Origin: UBA1205 sp045534635 | GTDB taxonomy: Bacteria > Bacteroidota > Bacteroidia > Bacteroidales > WCHB1-69 | Assembly: GCA_045534635.1 (NCBI GenBank) | Contig: JAZSKB010000050.1 | Location: 1 to 17,272, forward strand | Length of the DNA stretch: 17,272 nucleotides | Direction: 5' to 3' | Shown here: piece by piece, positions 1 to 6,681 of the stretch | How positions within the stretch are numbered: the stretch's first letter is position 1 | How the letters are laid out: each line of letters starts with the position of its first letter | The notes under the pieces: model-generated | Seen by the model: only the letters and a program-made list of their open reading frames with translations | Databases searched by the model: none | Told to the model about the DNA's origin: nothing | Program-made: the position numbers and the translations under genes

Positions 1-1
1 A

Positions 2-175
2 GTTTTAGTTGCAGAAATTTATCCGTTAGATAGAAATAATCCATACATAAAGAACAACATTTTATATGAACACCATGAAATTTGTCGTTTCACTACAGGT
101 CTATATTATCTATTCATTTTTAATAAAGACAATACAATTAAGACTGTTTTTAAGCATAGAATAATTATTGATTAA
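2..175 (+). CDS. 3' end of an unidentified protein (partial)
   Basis: An open frame enters from the left edge of the window and closes with TAA at 173-175, giving the last 57 residues of a protein. The peptide begins VLVAEIYPLDRNNPYIKNN and contains a segment rich in aromatic and beta-prone residues (GLYYLFIFNKDN). It ends in HRIIID. I recognise no family from this tail. No membrane segment or sorting domain is evident. The next gene, valS, has its own promoter about 130 nt downstream, so the two are probably separate transcription units. That it is coding at all rests on the open frame and its plausible amino acid composition. Confidence 0.5.
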   Translation, partial: VLVAEIYPLDRNNPYIKNNILYEHHEICRFTTGLYYLFIFNKDNTIKTVFKHRIIID

Positions 176-301
176 TATAACTTTAACCTAAAAAATAACA
201 AAACCGCCAAAACATGTAATATTTTACTCCAAAAAGTGTGATAAAAATGTGTAAAGTTTTTTGTGGTAGGTTATGCTAATATTTTTTTATAACTTTAATG
301 A

Positions 302-331
302 TTGATGGTAAATAAAAAAATAGTATCTTTG
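302..331 (+). promoter_or_regulatory. Bacteroidota-type promoter of valS
   Basis: A TTG at 302-304 (the -33 element) is followed after 19 nt by TATCTTTG at 324-331, which matches the Bacteroidota -7 consensus TAnnTTTG. The spacing is right for the major sigma factor of this phylum. Transcription would start around 336 and leave a leader of about 75 nt before the valS ATG at 411. No T-box-like or other recognisable riboswitch is visible in that leader. The upstream interval 176-301 is AT-rich and I see nothing else in it. Confidence 0.75.
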
Positions 332-410
332 TAGCTTATTCTCTTCAAAAAAGAGATAACAATTTGTTTACAATATAACTAATTATCTATCAGCATTTAA
401 AGATTAGAAA

Positions 411-3032
411 ATGGAAATAGCAATTAAATATAAGCCAGCAGAAGTAGAAGACAAATGGTATAAATTTTGGAATGATAATGGATTTTTTAAATCCACACCA
501 GACAATAGAGAAGCATATACCATAGTAATTCCCCCACCAAATGTAACTGGAATATTGCACATGGGACACATGCTCAACAATACTATTCAAGATATATTAG
601 TACGTCGAGCAAGAATGCAAGGCAAAAACGCATGTTGGGTACCAGGAACTGACCATGCCTCAATTGCAACAGAAGCCAAAGTAGTAAACAAATTAGCACA
701 AGAAGGGATTAAAAAAAATGATTTAAGCAGAGAAGAATTTTTAACTCACGCTTGGGATTGGACTCATCAACACGGAGGAATAATTTTGCAACAACTTCGT
801 AAATTAGGAGCCTCCTGCGATTGGGCACGAACCGCTTTTACAATGGACAATCAACGTTCGGAAAGTGTTATTAAAGTTTTTTGCGACTTATACAATAAAG
901 GATTGATATACCGAGGTGTTCGCATGGTCAATTGGGACCCTCAAGCCTTGACCGCTTTATCTGACGAAGAAGTAATTTACAAAGAACAACAAGGGAAATT
1001 ATATTATCTTCGTTATCAAGTGGTTGGAGAAGATAAATACGCTATTGTTGCCACCACTCGACCAGAAACTATTATGGGCGATACGGCAATGTGTATCAAC
1101 CCTAAGGACCCTAAAAATCAATGGCTACGGGGTAAAAAAGTTATTGTTCCATTGGTGAATAGAGAAATTCCTGTTATTGAAGACGAATATGTTGATATTG
1201 AATTTGGTACAGGTTGTTTAAAAGTAACTCCTGCTCACGATATAAATGACTATATGTTAGGAGAGAAATACAATTTACCAAGTATTGATATTTTCAATGA
1301 CAATGGAACATTAAATGAAAATTCTGCTTTATACATTGGAATGGATAGATTCGATGCTCGAGAACAAATTGAAAAAGATTTGAAATCCAATGGATTACTC
1401 GAAAAAGTAGAACAATATACCAATAAAGTAGGTTTTTCCGAAAGGACCAATATTCCTATTGAACCAAAACTTTCTACACAGTGGTTTTTAAAAATGGAAG
1501 ACCTTGCAAAACCTGCTCTTGAAGCAGTTATGAACGATAAAATCAAATTCCATCCAGCAAAATATAAAAATACCTACAAACATTGGATGGAAAATGTTAA
1601 AGATTGGTGTATTAGCCGACAATTATGGTGGGGTCATCAAATTCCTGCATATTTTTTACCTGAAGGCGGTTTTGTTGTCGCTCAAAATATCGAAGAAGCC
1701 TTAGAACTTGCTAAAATAAAAACCAATAATCCTAATTTAACCATTGATGATTTACGTCAAGATGAAGATTGTTTAGATACTTGGTTTTCTTCTTGGTTAT
1801 GGCCTATTTCTCTGTTTGATGGTATAAATAATCCTGATAATCAAGAAATTAAATATTACTACCCTACTGTTGATTTGGTAACGGCACCAGATATTATTTT
1901 CTTTTGGGTAGCACGTATGATTATTGCAGGTTATGAATATCGTAAAGAATTGCCATTCAGAAATGTATATTTTACAGGAATTGTAAGAGATAATCTCGGC
2001 AGAAAAATGTCTAAACAATTGGGAAATTCTCCTGACCCTCTTGAATTGATTGATAAATTTGGTGCTGATGGCGTTCGTATGGGAATATTACTTTGTGCTC
2101 CTGCTGGTAATGATATTTTGTTCGATGAGGCATTATGTGAACAAGGTCGAAACTTTAATAATAAAATTTGGAACGCTTTCCGTTTAGTAAAATCTTGGCA
2201 AGTTGCTGATATTGAACAACCAGAATACGCAAAAAAATCTGTTGAATGGTTCGCTCATCGTATCAATAAAGCCCAACATATTTTAGATGACTTATTCTCT
2301 AAATACCGTCTTTCTGAAGCCTTGATGAATGTTTATAAACTTTTCTGGGAAGATTTTTCGGCTTGGTATCTTGAAATGGTTAAACCTGCTTATGGTCAAG
2401 CAATTGACAATAAAACATACCAAAGTACTTTAGAATTTTTCAACCAACTTTTACAATTACTACACCCATTTATTCCATTTATTACCGAAGAATTATGGCA
2501 GAATATGCAACCTCGAAAAGATGGTGAAAGTATTATGATGAGTTTATTACCTCAAATCAACGACATAGATGAAAATATTTTGAATAATTTTGAAACGGCA
2601 AAAGAAATTGTTTCTGGTATTAGAAACGCCCGTATTCAAAAGAATATTCCTAATAAAACTAATCTTGATGTTTATATAAAAGGTAATCACAATGAATATT
2701 TTGATTGTATCATCTCGAAAATTACCAATTTAAAATCTTTGCAAAAATATTCTGAAGAACTCGCAGAAAATACTATCAACTTTTTAGTTGGAACTACCGA
2801 ATTTATTATTCCTATTGGTAATTTAATTGATGTTGACGAAGAAATAAAAAAGATTGAAGCTGATATAAAATATTACGAAGGTTTTCTATTGGGCGTTAAT
2901 AAAAAATTGAGCAACGAAAAATTTGTAAACAACGCTAAACCTGAAATTGTCGCTTTAGAACGTAAAAAACAAGCAGATGCAGAAGCAAAACTTCAAACAT
3001 TAAAAGAGAATCTTGACAAATTGAAGAAATAA
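411..3032 (+). CDS. valS: Valyl-tRNA synthetase
   Basis: Cytoplasmic class Ia aminoacyl-tRNA synthetase that charges tRNA-Val and edits mischarged threonine. The 873-residue length is normal for the family. The HIGH motif appears as HMGH at residues 50-53, directly after PPPNVTG. The CP1 editing domain is marked by TTRPET at 215-220. The KMSKS loop reads KMSKQ at 532-536, followed by LGNSPDP. The stretch SRQLWWGHQIP in the catalytic core is typical of ValRS rather than of IleRS or LeuRS. The anticodon-binding helical domain follows from about residue 600. A lysine- and glutamate-rich coiled coil fills the last 65 or so residues, the tRNA-binding arm found in bacterial ValRS. The ATG at 411 gives the standard N-terminus and sits behind a good promoter. 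The gene is complete and appears monocistronic; an RHS cassette begins 134 nt after its stop codon. Confidence 0.98.
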   Translation: MEIAIKYKPAEVEDKWYKFWNDNGFFKSTPDNREAYTIVIPPPNVTGILHMGHMLNNTIQDILVRRARMQGKNACWVPGTDHASIATEAKVVNKLAQEGIKKNDLSREEFLTHAWDWTHQHGGIILQQLRKLGASCDWARTAFTMDNQRSESVIKVFCDLYNKGLIYRGVRMVNWDPQALTALSDEEVIYKEQQGKLYYLRYQVVGEDKYAIVATTRPETIMGDTAMCINPKDPKNQWLRGKKVIVPLVNREIPVIEDEYVDIEFGTGCLKVTPAHDINDYMLGEKYNLPSIDIFNDNGTLNENSALYIGMDRFDAREQIEKDLKSNGLLEKVEQYTNKVGFSERTNIPIEPKLSTQWFLKMEDLAKPALEAVMNDKIKFHPAKYKNTYKHWMENVKDWCISRQLWWGHQIPAYFLPEGGFVVAQNIEEALELAKIKTNNPNLTIDDLRQDEDCLDTWFSSWLWPISLFDGINNPDNQEIKYYYPTVDLVTAPDIIFFWVARMIIAGYEYRKELPFRNVYFTGIVRDNLGRKMSKQLGNSPDPLELIDKFGADGVRMGILLCAPAGNDILFDEALCEQGRNFNNKIWNAFRLVKSWQVADIEQPEYAKKSVEWFAHRINKAQHILDDLFSKYRLSEALMNVYKLFWEDFSAWYLEMVKPAYGQAIDNKTYQSTLEFFNQLLQLLHPFIPFITEELWQNMQPRKDGESIMMSLLPQINDIDENILNNFETAKEIVSGIRNARIQKNIPNKTNLDVYIKGNHNEYFDCIISKITNLKSLQKYSEELAENTINFLVGTTEFIIPIGNLIDVDEEIKKIEADIKYYEGFLLGVNKKLSNEKFVNNAKPEIVALERKKQADAEAKLQTLKENLDKLKK

Positions 3033-3166
3033 TTCTCTCTTTTGGATTTTCTTTTGAATACCTAAATTTTATTTTGCTTTCTTTATAAAAATAGGGCTAT
3101 CTGTTCAGGCGAATTTACCAACAATGTTTCTGCAAATATAAATTTTATTGGTATTTCATTTTACAT

Positions 3167-3188
3167 AAAAAAAATGTTACCTTTGCAG
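3167..3188 (+). repeat. Left 22-bp direct repeat of the RHS-1 cassette
   Basis: Eight A residues followed by TGTTACCTTTGCAG, identical to 4753-4774. The repeat contains the -7 promoter box of the RHS-1 gene. Confidence 0.85.
3178..3185 (+). promoter_or_regulatory. -7 promoter box of RHS-1 (leaderless start)
   Basis: TACCTTTG matches the Bacteroidota -7 consensus TAnnTTTG. Only 4 nt (CAGT) separate its last G from the ATG at 3190, so transcription should begin at or next to the start codon and give a leaderless mRNA. No TTG lies at the ideal -33 spacing; the nearest is 27 nt upstream. The promoter may be weak or may depend on the A-tract. Confidence 0.6.
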
Positions 3189-3189
3189 T

Positions 3190-3969
3190 ATGGAAATTAG
3201 GAGAATAAACAACGGTAAAATTTTCTATTTTGGAAACGAAGTAATTCCTAAGTACAGTTTTAACGCTAAGGAGTTAGACGAAGAGACAGGAATGTACTAC
3301 TTTGAGGCTCGTTATTATAGGGCACCTACTTTCATTTCTCGAGACCCATTAATGAACGAAAAACCATGGCTCACTCCTTACCATTATTGTAGTAATAACC
3401 CAGTAGGAAGAATAGACCCTACGGGGATGATGGACGAAGAACCAGATAATCCTCATGGAAAAAAAACATCAAATGTCAATACTAAAGTTGAAGTTAAAGT
3501 TGTTCCTCAAGATAATTTAAAACAGAAACCTATAGTATTGCCTATAGAAAATGGTTCTTCAAAACCAAAAGAAAGTTTATTTCAGCGATTTAAAAAATTC
3601 TTTTCTTCATATATGACTGGAGGTATCTACGGAATAGCAGACAATGGTCAAGGAAAGGAAACAAGAAAAGGAAATGGTCAACAAACAGATGTTTCTGATT
3701 TCACTAGTAATATTCCAGAGCCATTTCCACAAAAAATAGATAGAAAAGTTTATTCTGAACAGATAACTTCACAGAACGATAATAAAGAGGATACAAATAT
3801 TCACAAAATTCCCAAAGGAGAATTAATTTACTTTTTTAAGAATCCTTCTGAAAATAACGGAGCTGTTGCTACTGGTGAACATTTTTATAATTCTCAAGAT
3901 TCTTTGGAAAAAAGAAAAAAAGCTGAAAACAATTCTAAATACAGCGGTATAGCGGTATTACCTAAATAA
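3190..3969 (+). CDS. RHS tip protein 1: RHS core domain with unknown C-terminal domain
   Basis: A 259-residue protein that holds only the C-terminal end of an RHS/YD-repeat polymorphic toxin. Residues about 24-80 are the RHS-repeat-associated core: FNAKELDEETG, then ARYY, then FISRDP, and finally YCSNNPVGRIDPTGM. The last segment fits the PxxxxDPxG(L/M) self-cleavage motif of RHS proteins, so cleavage would fall after Met80 and release a tail of about 179 residues. The shell of tens of YD repeats that normally encloses the toxin is absent. There is no signal peptide or T9SS sorting domain. The tail is polar and rich in K, N, P and Q. It has a basic segment (LFQRFKKFFSSYMTGG) and a glycine-rich stretch ending QTDVSDFTSNI. 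I recognise no toxin fold in it. The start is supported by identity with RHS-2 and by the promoter spacing. Its partner gene begins 8 nt after the stop codon. Confidence 0.85.
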   Translation: MEIRRINNGKIFYFGNEVIPKYSFNAKELDEETGMYYFEARYYRAPTFISRDPLMNEKPWLTPYHYCSNNPVGRIDPTGMMDEEPDNPHGKKTSNVNTKVEVKVVPQDNLKQKPIVLPIENGSSKPKESLFQRFKKFFSSYMTGGIYGIADNGQGKETRKGNGQQTDVSDFTSNIPEPFPQKIDRKVYSEQITSQNDNKEDTNIHKIPKGELIYFFKNPSENNGAVATGEHFYNSQDSLEKRKKAENNSKYSGIAVLPK

Positions 3970-3977
3970 ATTCATCC

Positions 3978-4736
3978 ATGAAAAAAAAAGCGATATTAAT
4001 AGCATTTATGTTTATAGTCATAGTAAGTATGAGTATACTATGTTTATTTTATTCACGAGAATCTAAAAATCAAAAATTGGTTTTGGAAATGTTAATTATA
4101 AGCAATAAAGAATTGTTAGAGAAAAAAAAGTTGCTTTATGACCAACTTGTAGACAGAGATATTAATCCAACAAGTCAATATTTATTGTTATTAAAAAAAA
4201 TGGATGAAGTCGCAAATTACTGCAATGATGTTCTATCTTCCAAGAAATATTACCAATTTTCCATAGATTCGTTACATTCTATCATGAATGATAATCTTTA
4301 TGATATTCATTCTGATGATTTCATTCAATGGAATTTATTCAATCAAACAGCAAAAAAAATAACATTTTCAAAGTGTACATCAAAATCAGAAGAATACTTC
4401 ATCCATCTGTGTCTTCATATTATATTGGAAAAATGTTTAGAAAAATATAGGGAAACTGCTTTAATGACAGGTTGGGGAGAGTGTTTTGTCATTCCAAAAT
4501 CAGATACGGTGAAAATGGGTGAATTTTATGAAGCAGAGGTACGTTTTAACGTAAAAGATTTAGGAGAAACATACACCATTGTTTTTCTTCCCGACAAAAT
4601 AGTTAAAATAAAGGGGATTTATAAAGAAATGGCAACAAAACAAGGAAAAAATACTCGTCAAGGGTTAATTTCTTTTTCTAATGCAGATGGGAAAGATTTT
4701 TATTATCCAGTAGAATTTTCATATTATGTAAAATAA
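3978..4736 (+). CDS. Membrane-anchored GldM-like protein, candidate RHS-1 partner or immunity protein
   Basis: A 252-residue protein that starts 8 nt after RHS-1 and is presumably cotranscribed with it. Residues 4-27 form one hydrophobic segment preceded by MKKK, which implies an inner-membrane anchor with the rest in the periplasm. Residues 30-90 are heptad-like and helical (KELLEKKKLLYDQL, then LLLLKKMDEVANYCNDVL). The C-terminal 80 residues look like an Ig-type beta domain: GEFYEAEVRF, then a central KGIYKE, then GLISFSNADGKDFYYPVEFSY. This order (one N-terminal membrane helix, helical domain, then a domain ending in a DGK...YP.EF.Y pattern) resembles GldM, the periplasmic motor and tether protein of the type IX secretion system. 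GldM is about twice this length, so this would be a truncated relative. Position behind a polymorphic toxin tip suggests an immunity role. Both the GldM similarity and the immunity role are inferences. Confidence 0.6.
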   Translation: MKKKAILIAFMFIVIVSMSILCLFYSRESKNQKLVLEMLIISNKELLEKKKLLYDQLVDRDINPTSQYLLLLKKMDEVANYCNDVLSSKKYYQFSIDSLHSIMNDNLYDIHSDDFIQWNLFNQTAKKITFSKCTSKSEEYFIHLCLHIILEKCLEKYRETALMTGWGECFVIPKSDTVKMGEFYEAEVRFNVKDLGETYTIVFLPDKIVKIKGIYKEMATKQGKNTRQGLISFSNADGKDFYYPVEFSYYVK

Positions 4737-4752
4737 TAGAAAAGATAAATAC

Positions 4753-4774
4753 AAAAAAAATGTTACCTTTGCAG
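4753..4774 (+). repeat. Right 22-bp direct repeat of the RHS-1 cassette
   Basis: Identical to 3167-3188. It contains TACCTTTG at 4764-4771 and is followed by A and then ATG at 4776. The box-to-ATG spacing is the same 4 nt as at the RHS genes, but no RHS coding sequence follows. Confidence 0.85.
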
Positions 4775-4847
4775 AATGTACCCAAAAAAAATTTTAGCAC
4801 GTAAAACGTCAACCTATAAAGTTATAAAAAAAAATGTTATCTTTGCA
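4759..4847 (+). repeat. Double-promoter repeat unit, copy B (upstream of typA)
   Basis: An 89-bp unit carrying two -7 boxes (TACCTTTG at 4764-4771 and TATCTTTG at 4838-4845). Between them is an ATG-initiated stretch containing the palindromic element ACGTAAAACGT and then TATAAAGTTATAAAA. It matches copy D at 16589-16676 closely; the last 55 bp (4793-4847 against 16622-16676) are identical. A third, more diverged copy (C) is at 14348-14417. Copies B and D each lie 16 nt or less after the last gene of an RHS cassette. Confidence 0.85.
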
Positions 4848-4865
4848 GTTTGTAAACTATTATAG
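4776..4865 (+). CDS. 29-codon upstream ORF before typA (doubtful)
   Basis: An ATG lies 4 nt after the TACCTTTG box and opens a 29-residue frame (MYPKKILARKTSTYKVIKK, then a hydrophobic end NVIFAVCKLL). It closes with TAG at 4863-4865, 9 nt before typA. Copy C has an aligned frame with 12 of its first 19 residues the same (MINKKKLKNKTPTYKVIKK), but copy D stops after six codons. The frame is therefore not strictly conserved. It may be a fossil of a former coding region or a leader peptide for typA. I regard translation as unlikely but possible. Confidence 0.2.
   Translation: MYPKKILARKTSTYKVIKKNVIFAVCKLL
4838..4845 (+). promoter_or_regulatory. -7 promoter box of the typA operon
   Basis: TATCTTTG fits the TAnnTTTG consensus. 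Transcription would start near 4850, giving a leader of about 25 nt before the typA ATG at 4875. The box is the downstream half of repeat copy B, so the promoter of a housekeeping operon is shared sequence with the promoters of the RHS tips. No clear TTG is present at -33. Confidence 0.65.
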
Positions 4866-4874
4866 CAAATTTCT

Positions 4875-6677
4875 ATGCAAAATATCAGAAATGTCGCCAT
4901 TATTGCACACGTTGACCACGGTAAAACAACTTTGGTTGACCGTATTTTATACCAATCAAAATTGTTTCGTGAAAACCAAGTAGTTCAAGATTTAGTACTT
5001 GATAACAACGATTTAGAACGAGAACGAGGAATTACAATTCTTTCTAAAAATGTTTCGGTAAGATACAAAGGATACAAAATCAACATAATAGACACTCCCG
5101 GGCACAGCGATTTCGGCGGAGAAGTCGAACGAGTTCTCAATATGGCTGATGGCGTATTACTTATCGTTGACGCCTTTGAAGGCCCAATGCCACAAACTCG
5201 TTTTGTGCTACAAAAAGCAATAGAACTCAATTTGAAACCTATTGTAGTGGTTAATAAGGTAGATAAACCCAATTGTGACCCCGAACAAACACAAGAAGCC
5301 GTTTTTGATTTGATGTTTAACCTTGGAGCCAACGAAAATCAATTGGATTTTCCTACCGTTTTTGGTTCAGCCAAAGCCGGTTGGATGGGTAGCGATTGGC
5401 AAACACCAACCGAAGATGTCGGCTATCTTTTAGAACAAATAATAGAACATATTCCTGCTCCTAAAATTCAAGAAGGAAATACCCAAATGATGATTTCATC
5501 ATTAGATTATTCTTCGTATGTAGGCAGAATTGCAGTAGGCAAACTAACCCGAGGCACATTGCAAGCAGGACAAAATGTTTCTTTGGTAAAACGTGACGGA
5601 AGTATCTCAAAATCAAAAGTTAAAGAATTATATGTTTTTGAAGGTTTGGGCAAAGAAAAAGTAAAACACGAAATAGCACAAGGAGAAATTTGTGCTATTT
5701 TCGGCATTGATGATTTTGAAATTGGCGATACCGTAGCCGATTTTGAACAACCCGAAGGTTTGCCACCAATCAAAGTTGATGAACCAACAATGAGTATGTT
5801 GTTCACTATCAATAATTCCCCATTCTATGGACAAGAAGGCAAATTTGTTACCTCCCGACATTTGTACGATAGATTACAATTAGAATTAGAGAAAAATTTA
5901 GCATTACGCGTAGAACCAACCTCATCTCCAGATGCTCATATTGTTTATGGACGCGGTATTCTTCATTTGTCAATTTTAATAGAAACAATGAGACGAGAAG
6001 GATATGAACTACAAGTTGGTCAACCCAAGGTAATCATCAAAGAAATTGATGGACAAAAATGTGAACCAATAGAAGAATTAACCGTTTTAGTTCCCGAAGA
6101 ATTTTCCAGCCGAGTAATCGATTTAGCAACACGCCGCCGTGGAGAAATTACCTCAATAGAAACCAAAGGTGACAGAGTATGTCTCAATTTTAGTATCCCC
6201 TCTCGTGGTATTATAGGTTTAAGAAATCAAATGCTTACCGCTACAGAAGGAGAAGCCATTATGAGTCATCGTTTATTGGATTATCAACCATGGAAAGGAA
6301 ATATCAATTTCCGTCATGCAGGTTCGTTGGTAGCAATGGAAACAGGCACCGCTTACGCTTATGCAATAGATAAATTACAAGACCGTGGTTCGTTTTTTAT
6401 AGAACCAATGGAACAAGTTTATGCAGGTCAAGTAGTTGGTATTCACATTCGTCAAGATGATTTAGTAATCAATGTTACCAAATCGAAAAAATTGTCTAAT
6501 ATGCGAGCAGCAGGTTCTGACGATAAAATGATTTTAGCACCAGCAATTAAATATTCATTGGAAGAATTTATGGAATACATCGGTGAAGATGAATATTTGG
6601 AAATCACACCAAAAGCACTGCGATTACGCAAAATTATACTTGATGAAAACGAACGCAAAAGAGCCAACAAATCCTAA
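4875..6677 (+). CDS. typA: Ribosome-associated GTPase TypA/BipA
   Basis: A translational GTPase related to EF-G and LepA that binds the ribosome and helps late 50S assembly and stress or low-temperature growth. The 600-residue length is standard. G-domain motifs: G1 AHVDHGKTT (residues 11-19), G2 RGIT (51-54), G3 DTPGH (73-77) and G4 NKVD (127-130). An EF-Tu-like beta-barrel domain follows, then EF-G-like domains. The BipA-specific C-terminal region includes the conserved stretch RAAGSDDKMILAPA near residues 550-565, which sets it apart from EF-G and LepA. The ATG at 4875 gives the typical N-terminus MQNIRNVAIIAHVDHGK. It is the first gene of an operon with the downstream lipoprotein (4-nt gap) and mutS2. 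Its promoter lies within the repeat unit that also borders RHS cassettes. Confidence 0.97.
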   Translation: MQNIRNVAIIAHVDHGKTTLVDRILYQSKLFRENQVVQDLVLDNNDLERERGITILSKNVSVRYKGYKINIIDTPGHSDFGGEVERVLNMADGVLLIVDAFEGPMPQTRFVLQKAIELNLKPIVVVNKVDKPNCDPEQTQEAVFDLMFNLGANENQLDFPTVFGSAKAGWMGSDWQTPTEDVGYLLEQIIEHIPAPKIQEGNTQMMISSLDYSSYVGRIAVGKLTRGTLQAGQNVSLVKRDGSISKSKVKELYVFEGLGKEKVKHEIAQGEICAIFGIDDFEIGDTVADFEQPEGLPPIKVDEPTMSMLFTINNSPFYGQEGKFVTSRHLYDRLQLELEKNLALRVEPTSSPDAHIVYGRGILHLSILIETMRREGYELQVGQPKVIIKEIDGQKCEPIEELTVLVPEEFSSRVIDLATRRRGEITSIETKGDRVCLNFSIPSRGIIGLRNQMLTATEGEAIMSHRLLDYQPWKGNINFRHAGSLVAMETGTAYAYAIDKLQDRGSFFIEPMEQVYAGQVVGIHIRQDDLVINVTKSKKLSNMRAAGSDDKMILAPAIKYSLEEFMEYIGEDEYLEITPKALRLRKIILDENERKRANKS

Positions 6678-6681
6678 AGAA

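Larger units (their letters stand above)
3167..4774 (+). mobile_element. Putative RHS tip/partner cassette bounded by promoter-box direct repeats
   Basis: This interval is bounded by two copies of a perfect 22-bp direct repeat (3167-3188 and 4753-4774): eight A residues followed by TGTTACCTTTGCAG. If one base is skipped, the match extends to the next ATG (3190-3192 and 4776-4778). Between the repeats lie one RHS tip gene and one membrane-anchored partner gene. Removing one repeat and the interior would join the valS downstream region to the typA promoter region without disturbing either. No transposase, integrase, terminal inverted repeat or target-site duplication is visible. Calling this a mobile cassette is therefore inference from the repeat geometry and the gene content. 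An alternative is local duplication of promoter sequence during RHS rearrangement. Confidence 0.4.

Noticed and set aside
3005..3038. Possible valS terminator: AGAGAAT near the end of the gene pairing with ATTCTCT after the stop
   Set aside because: The stem is 7 bp with a loop of about 20 nt and no clean T tract, and it overlaps the coding end. Too weak to call.
4985..5861. Minus-strand open frames within typA
   Set aside because: Antisense to a strongly conserved gene with normal codon pattern. No independent support.
6583..6681. Upstream in-frame ATG extending the lipoprotein by 33 residues
   Set aside because: It lies inside typA and would bury the signal peptide and lipobox. The ATG at 6682 fits better.
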